Assembly (NCBI GenBank): GCA_013695565.1
Contig: JACDAG010000475.1
Span: 1-10,722 of the forward strand
Direction of reading: 5' to 3'
Origin: Bradyrhizobium sp.
Lineage (GTDB): Bacteria > Pseudomonadota > Alphaproteobacteria > Rhizobiales > Xanthobacteraceae
Length of the DNA stretch: 10,722 nt
This document shows, piece after piece, positions 7,810-10,722 of the stretch (its first letter is position 1; the number at the start of each line of letters is the position of its first letter). The translations under genes and the position numbers were made by a program. Under the pieces are notes generated by a model, which had not been told where the DNA came from, did no database searches, and worked only from the letters and a program-made list of their open reading frames with translations.

Positions 7810-7918
7810 GCCATTGCCTGCGACAAACGCGAAGCGTTTGCGCAAGGGAGCGCAAGCGACGAAGCAATCCATCGTGCGGCAAAGCAAGGATGGATTGCTT
7901 CGCTTCGCTCGCAATGAC
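7810..7918. repeat. Palindromic intergenic repeat, copy 5 (long left arm, plain right arm)
   Basis: The left arm starts ccattgcctgcgac and carries a perfect caaacgc-gaa-gcgtttg hairpin (7824-7840), then gcgacgaagcaatcca. The right arm is plain (tggattgcttcg to ctcgcaatgac). It sits between the convergent ends of the TPR-caspase gene and the helicase gene. Confidence 0.9.
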
Positions 7919-7944
7919 GGGGAGGGGGCTCGGCAAGCTGTCTC

Positions 7945-9054
7945 CTACACCACCACGCTCAGCCGCTTCGCGGCGCGGGTGATGCCGGTGTAGAGCCAGC
8001 GGGCGCGGCTGTCCTGGAACGCAAAGCTCTCGTCGAACAGCACGACGTCGTCCCATTGCGAGCCCTGCGATTTGTGCACGGTCAGCACATAGCCATAGTC
8101 GAACTCGTCATAGGGCTTGCGCTGCTCCCACGGGATGGTCTCGATGGCGCCGCCGAAGCAGTCGCCGCGGACGGAAACCTTGGTCACCTTGTGGCCGAAA
8201 TCCTCATCCGGCGACAACCGCATGGTGATGATCTTCGATTTCGACTGCGCACGCGACTTCACCCGCCACAGCCCGCCATTGAACAGGCCCTTCTTGCGGT
8301 TGTTGCGCAGGCACACCAGTTTATCGCCCGCCACCGGCAAGGGATCCTCGATGTTCTGCTTCTGACGCACCCGCATGTTGTAGGCGCGCCGGGTATTGTT
8401 ACGCCCGACCAGCACCTGGTCGGCACTCATCACCCGGTCCGGATCGAGTTCGGCGCGCGATACCACTTCGCTCTCGCCGTAGCGGCCGATATCGAGCTCG
8501 CGGCCCTCGCGCACATCCATCGACATCCGCACGATCGGATCGTCCTGCGCTTGCCGATGCACTTCGGTCAGCATCGCGTCGGGCTCGCAATCGGTAAAGA
8601 AGCCGCCACCCTGGATCGGCGGCAATTGCGCGGGATCGCCGAGCACCAGCAGCGGACAGTCGAACGACATCAGGTCGCGGCCCAAATCCGCGTCCACCAT
8701 CGAACATTCGTCGATCACGATCAGCTTCGCCTTCGAGGCCGGCGCATCGTCCCACAGTTCAAAGCTCGGCTGTTCGACGCCGGATTCGCGGGCGCGGTAG
8801 ATCAGCGAATGGATGGTCGAGGCGTTGTCGCAGCCCTTGTTGCGCATCACCAGCGCGGCCTTGCCGGTGAAGGCCGCGAATTTGACCTCGCCGTCGACGC
8901 CATCGGCGATGTGCCGCGCCAGCGTGGTCTTGCCGGTTCCGGCATAGCCGAACAGCCGGAATACCGGCGGCGTGCCGTTCTTGCCAGGCTTGGCTTTCAG
9001 CCACTCGGCAACGGCTTTCAGCGCGGAATCCTGATGCGGCGTGAACGAAGTCAT
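7945..9054 (-). CDS. Superfamily 1 DNA helicase, RecD/Dda-like
   Basis: An ATP-driven DNA helicase of 369 residues. The motifs are in order: Walker A GYAGTGKT (36-43), motif Ia-like FAAFTGKAALVM, Walker B VIDECSM (113-119), motif III GDPAQLPP (139-146), EVHRQ (164-168), and near the C-terminus VLTVHKSQGSQWDDV and RWLYTGITRA (motifs V and VI; the UvrD_C_2 part). This matches compact SF1B helicases such as phage T4 Dda and the helicase part of RecD, which move 5' to 3'. It lacks the long N-terminal region of RecD2, and no recB or recC lies nearby, so it is not evidently part of RecBCD. No signal peptide is present; it acts in the cytoplasm. The upstream Shine-Dalgarno is weak. It is divergent from the oxidoreductase gene and convergent with the TPR-caspase gene. 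Its substrate is unknown. Confidence 0.9.
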   Translation of the reverse strand: MTSFTPHQDSALKAVAEWLKAKPGKNGTPPVFRLFGYAGTGKTTLARHIADGVDGEVKFAAFTGKAALVMRNKGCDNASTIHSLIYRARESGVEQPSFELWDDAPASKAKLIVIDECSMVDADLGRDLMSFDCPLLVLGDPAQLPPIQGGGFFTDCEPDAMLTEVHRQAQDDPIVRMSMDVREGRELDIGRYGESEVVSRAELDPDRVMSADQVLVGRNNTRRAYNMRVRQKQNIEDPLPVAGDKLVCLRNNRKKGLFNGGLWRVKSRAQSKSKIITMRLSPDEDFGHKVTKVSVRGDCFGGAIETIPWEQRKPYDEFDYGYVLTVHKSQGSQWDDVVLFDESFAFQDSRARWLYTGITRAAKRLSVVV

Positions 9055-9241
9055 GGGGTCTCGGCGGAGGGGGAGCGGGCCGTGATCGGCCGCGACTCAA
9101 CATGCCCTCAAGCTAACCATTCGCGCGTTCCATGCAAGACGGCTTCCGCGTCGCGGAATTGATGTTTCATGGCCGAGGCTAGACTTGGGCCTTGTGGGGA
9201 ATACACTGCGGCAAAACAACAAGGGTTTCGGGAGCGATATC

Positions 9242-10453
9242 ATGAAATTCGGCATCTTTTACGAGCTGCAACTGCCGCGCCCCTGGGAAGAGGGCGATGA
9301 GCTCCGGCTGTACCAGAACGCCCTGACGCAGCTCGAGACTGCTGACCGTTGCGGTTACGACCATGCCTGGGTGGTGGAACACCATTTCCTGGAAGAATAT
9401 TCGCATTCGCCATCGCCGGAATCGTTTCTGGCCGCCGCCTCCCAGCGCACCAAGAAGATCCGGCTCGGCCACGGCATTTTCCAGCTCACCACCAACCACC
9501 CCGCCCGCGTCGCCGAACGCGTCGCGGTGCTAGACCTGCTTAGCAACGGCCGCTGCGAGTTCGGCATGGGTGAGAGCGCCTCGATCACCGAGCTGACGCC
9601 GTTCGGCCGTGACATGGAAACCAAGCGCGAGGTGTTCGAAGAGGCGGTGCAGGCAATCTTCCCGATGTTCACGAAGGTGGGTACTGAGCATCACGGCAAA
9701 TATTTCGACATTCCGCTGCGCAACGTGGTGCCGAAGCCGGTGCAGAAGCCGCATCCGCCATTATGGATGGCGTGCTCGCAATTGCAGACCATCGAACGCG
9801 CCGGCGAGAACGGCTTTGGCGCGCTCGGCTTCCAGTTCGTCAGCGCCGACGCGGCGCATGCCTGGGTCCACGCCTATTACAACGCGATCACAAAGCGGCT
9901 GAAGAAGCTCGCCGACTACCAGATCAATCCGAACATGGCTTTGGTGTCGTTCTTCATGTGCGCCAAGACCGACGAGGAGGCCCGCGCCCGTGCCGACGGC
10001 GCCACCTTCTTCCAGTTCGCGCTGCGCTATTACGGCCAGGGGCAAAACAGGGCGCGTCCGGCGCCCGGCACCGTCAACATGTGGGACGAATACAACAAGT
10101 GGAAGCGCGAAAATCCGGAGGCGCAGGAGGCAGCCCTGCGCGGCGGCCTGATCGGGTCGCCGGAAACCATCCGCAAGAAGCTGCGGCGGTTCCGCAATTC
10201 GCACATCGATCAGGTGATTCTGCTCAACCAGGCCGGCAAGAACAGCCACGAGCACATCTGCGAATCGCTGGAGCTGTTCGCCAAGGAAGTCATGCCGGAA
10301 TTCCAGAACGATCCCGACCACGAGGCCTGGAAGGCCGGCGTGATGAGCGGCGCAATCCAGCTCGAGGAAATCGACACCGAGGCGTTCAAGGATCGTTACG
10401 GCAAACTGGCCGTGAGCGTCGCGCCGACGCCGAAGGTTGCGGCGGCGGGGTAG
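9242..10453 (+). CDS. LLM-class (bacterial luciferase-like) flavin-dependent oxidoreductase
   Basis: A 403-residue TIM-barrel monooxygenase that would use reduced flavin and oxygen on an unknown substrate. Visible family features are MKFGIFYELQLP at the start, EHHF (46-49), a KIRLGHGIF strand (72-80), HPARVAERVAVLDLLSNGRC (86-105) leading to EFGMG, and HPPLWMACS (171-179). A C-terminal helix region contains GLIGSPETIRKKL. The length fits the family. The ATG at 9242 has a ggag site nine bases upstream; an in-frame ATG at 9185 has none and adds an unlikely leader. It is cytoplasmic. It is divergent from the helicase across 187 bases and is followed 36 bases later by a small membrane-protein gene that may be cotranscribed. 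The substrate cannot be told from sequence alone; LuxA-type light production is not implied. Confidence 0.93.
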   Translation: MKFGIFYELQLPRPWEEGDELRLYQNALTQLETADRCGYDHAWVVEHHFLEEYSHSPSPESFLAAASQRTKKIRLGHGIFQLTTNHPARVAERVAVLDLLSNGRCEFGMGESASITELTPFGRDMETKREVFEEAVQAIFPMFTKVGTEHHGKYFDIPLRNVVPKPVQKPHPPLWMACSQLQTIERAGENGFGALGFQFVSADAAHAWVHAYYNAITKRLKKLADYQINPNMALVSFFMCAKTDEEARARADGATFFQFALRYYGQGQNRARPAPGTVNMWDEYNKWKRENPEAQEAALRGGLIGSPETIRKKLRRFRNSHIDQVILLNQAGKNSHEHICESLELFAKEVMPEFQNDPDHEAWKAGVMSGAIQLEEIDTEAFKDRYGKLAVSVAPTPKVAAAG

Positions 10454-10489
10454 TGGCCGCGATTGATCGCAACGTGGTACGCTAGTTGA

Positions 10490-10645
10490 ATGAAACGTAT
10501 CGCGGTTTGGGCATTCTACGGCGTCGGCGCGCTTGCGATCGGCTATCTCGCGCTATTTGCCTACGCCATGTTCACCGGGCGTGACCTGCAGCCCGGCGAT
10601 CCCATCCATATTTTTCGGAAACCCGACGCGCCGAGTTATTCGTGA
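10490..10645 (+). CDS. Small single-pass membrane protein (51 aa), unknown function
   Basis: ATG at 10490 to TGA at 10643-10645 encodes MKRIAVWAFYGVGALAIGYL, continuing through ALFAYAMF to a polar tail (TGRDLQPGDPIHIFRKPDAPSYS). It has a basic N-terminus, one hydrophobic helix (about 5-28) and a 23-residue hydrophilic end, so it is a believable small inner-membrane protein. The ribosome binding site is weak. Codon choice is GC-rich at third positions, like the neighbours. It starts 36 bases after the oxidoreductase stop on the same strand and may share its transcript. No family is recognised. Confidence 0.6.
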   Translation: MKRIAVWAFYGVGALAIGYLALFAYAMFTGRDLQPGDPIHIFRKPDAPSYS

Positions 10646-10668
10646 GGCGGCGCCATGTATCCGGAGGG

Positions 10669-10722
10669 GTCATTCCGGGGCGATGCGAAGCATCGAACCC
10701 GGAATCTCGAGATTCCGGGTTC
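10669..10722. repeat. Palindromic repeat of a second class, cut by the window edge
   Basis: The left arm reads gtcattccggggcgatgcg and aagcatc, followed by a perfect 28-base palindrome (10695-10722) centred on ctcgag, with gaaccc and gggttc at its ends. The right arm would be expected to continue past the edge as the complement (gatgcttcgcatcgcccc). The arms differ from the cattgcgag class, so this is a separate family. It lies 24 bases after the small membrane-protein gene. Confidence 0.85.

Noticed and set aside
6145..9054. TPR-caspase gene plus helicase as a possible defence island
   Set aside because: The caspase protein carries a signal peptide and is frame-disrupted; the helicase is on the opposite strand behind a repeat, and there is no nuclease, sensor or other defence gene nearby.
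8056..9162. Open frame of 368 codons on the plus strand opposite the helicase
   Set aside because: It is an antisense shadow; the minus strand holds all the helicase motifs in order.

Overview
The window is GC-rich alphaproteobacterial chromosome, most likely Bradyrhizobium or a close relative in the Nitrobacteraceae. The evidence is the codon use, the protein sequences, and the dispersed palindromes that pair 'cattgcgag' arms with 'gaagcaatcca', which I recall from these genomes. I see no rRNA, tRNA, CRISPR array, integrase or transposase.

Layout. (1) 1-1617, plus strand: the 3' part of a gene for a single-pass membrane protein of unknown function, then a small four-helix membrane protein (DUF5413-like). 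(2) 1618-2530: about 0.9 kb with no credible gene, filled by two short palindromic repeats, a third short inverted repeat, and a longer degenerate block that looks like a dispersed non-coding element. (3) 2531-3070, plus: a DUF4112 membrane protein. (4) 3147-4971, minus: four small genes, namely a 94-aa unknown, a 54-aa DUF3309 protein, a secreted 124-aa unknown and msrB. Two have clear intrinsic terminators. (5) 5150-5869, minus: msrA with a signal peptide. (6) 6145-7800, plus: a signal peptide, seven TPRs and a caspase-like (peptidase C14) domain, but the frame is broken near the 5' end and again near the 3' end. (7) 7945-9054, minus: a compact superfamily 1 RecD/Dda-like helicase. (8) 9242-10645, plus: a luciferase-like flavin-dependent oxidoreductase and a 51-aa membrane peptide. 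The window ends inside a second class of palindromic repeat.

Functionally, the only clear partnership is msrA/msrB, which repair the S- and R-forms of methionine sulfoxide. The MsrA is predicted to be exported while the MsrB is cytoplasmic, so they probably do not act in the same compartment. The other genes look like separate transcription units separated by repeats. I found no convincing multi-gene novel system. The points most worth a second look are the doubly disrupted TPR-caspase gene, the mix-and-match arms of the palindromic repeats, and the one-cysteine exported MsrA.
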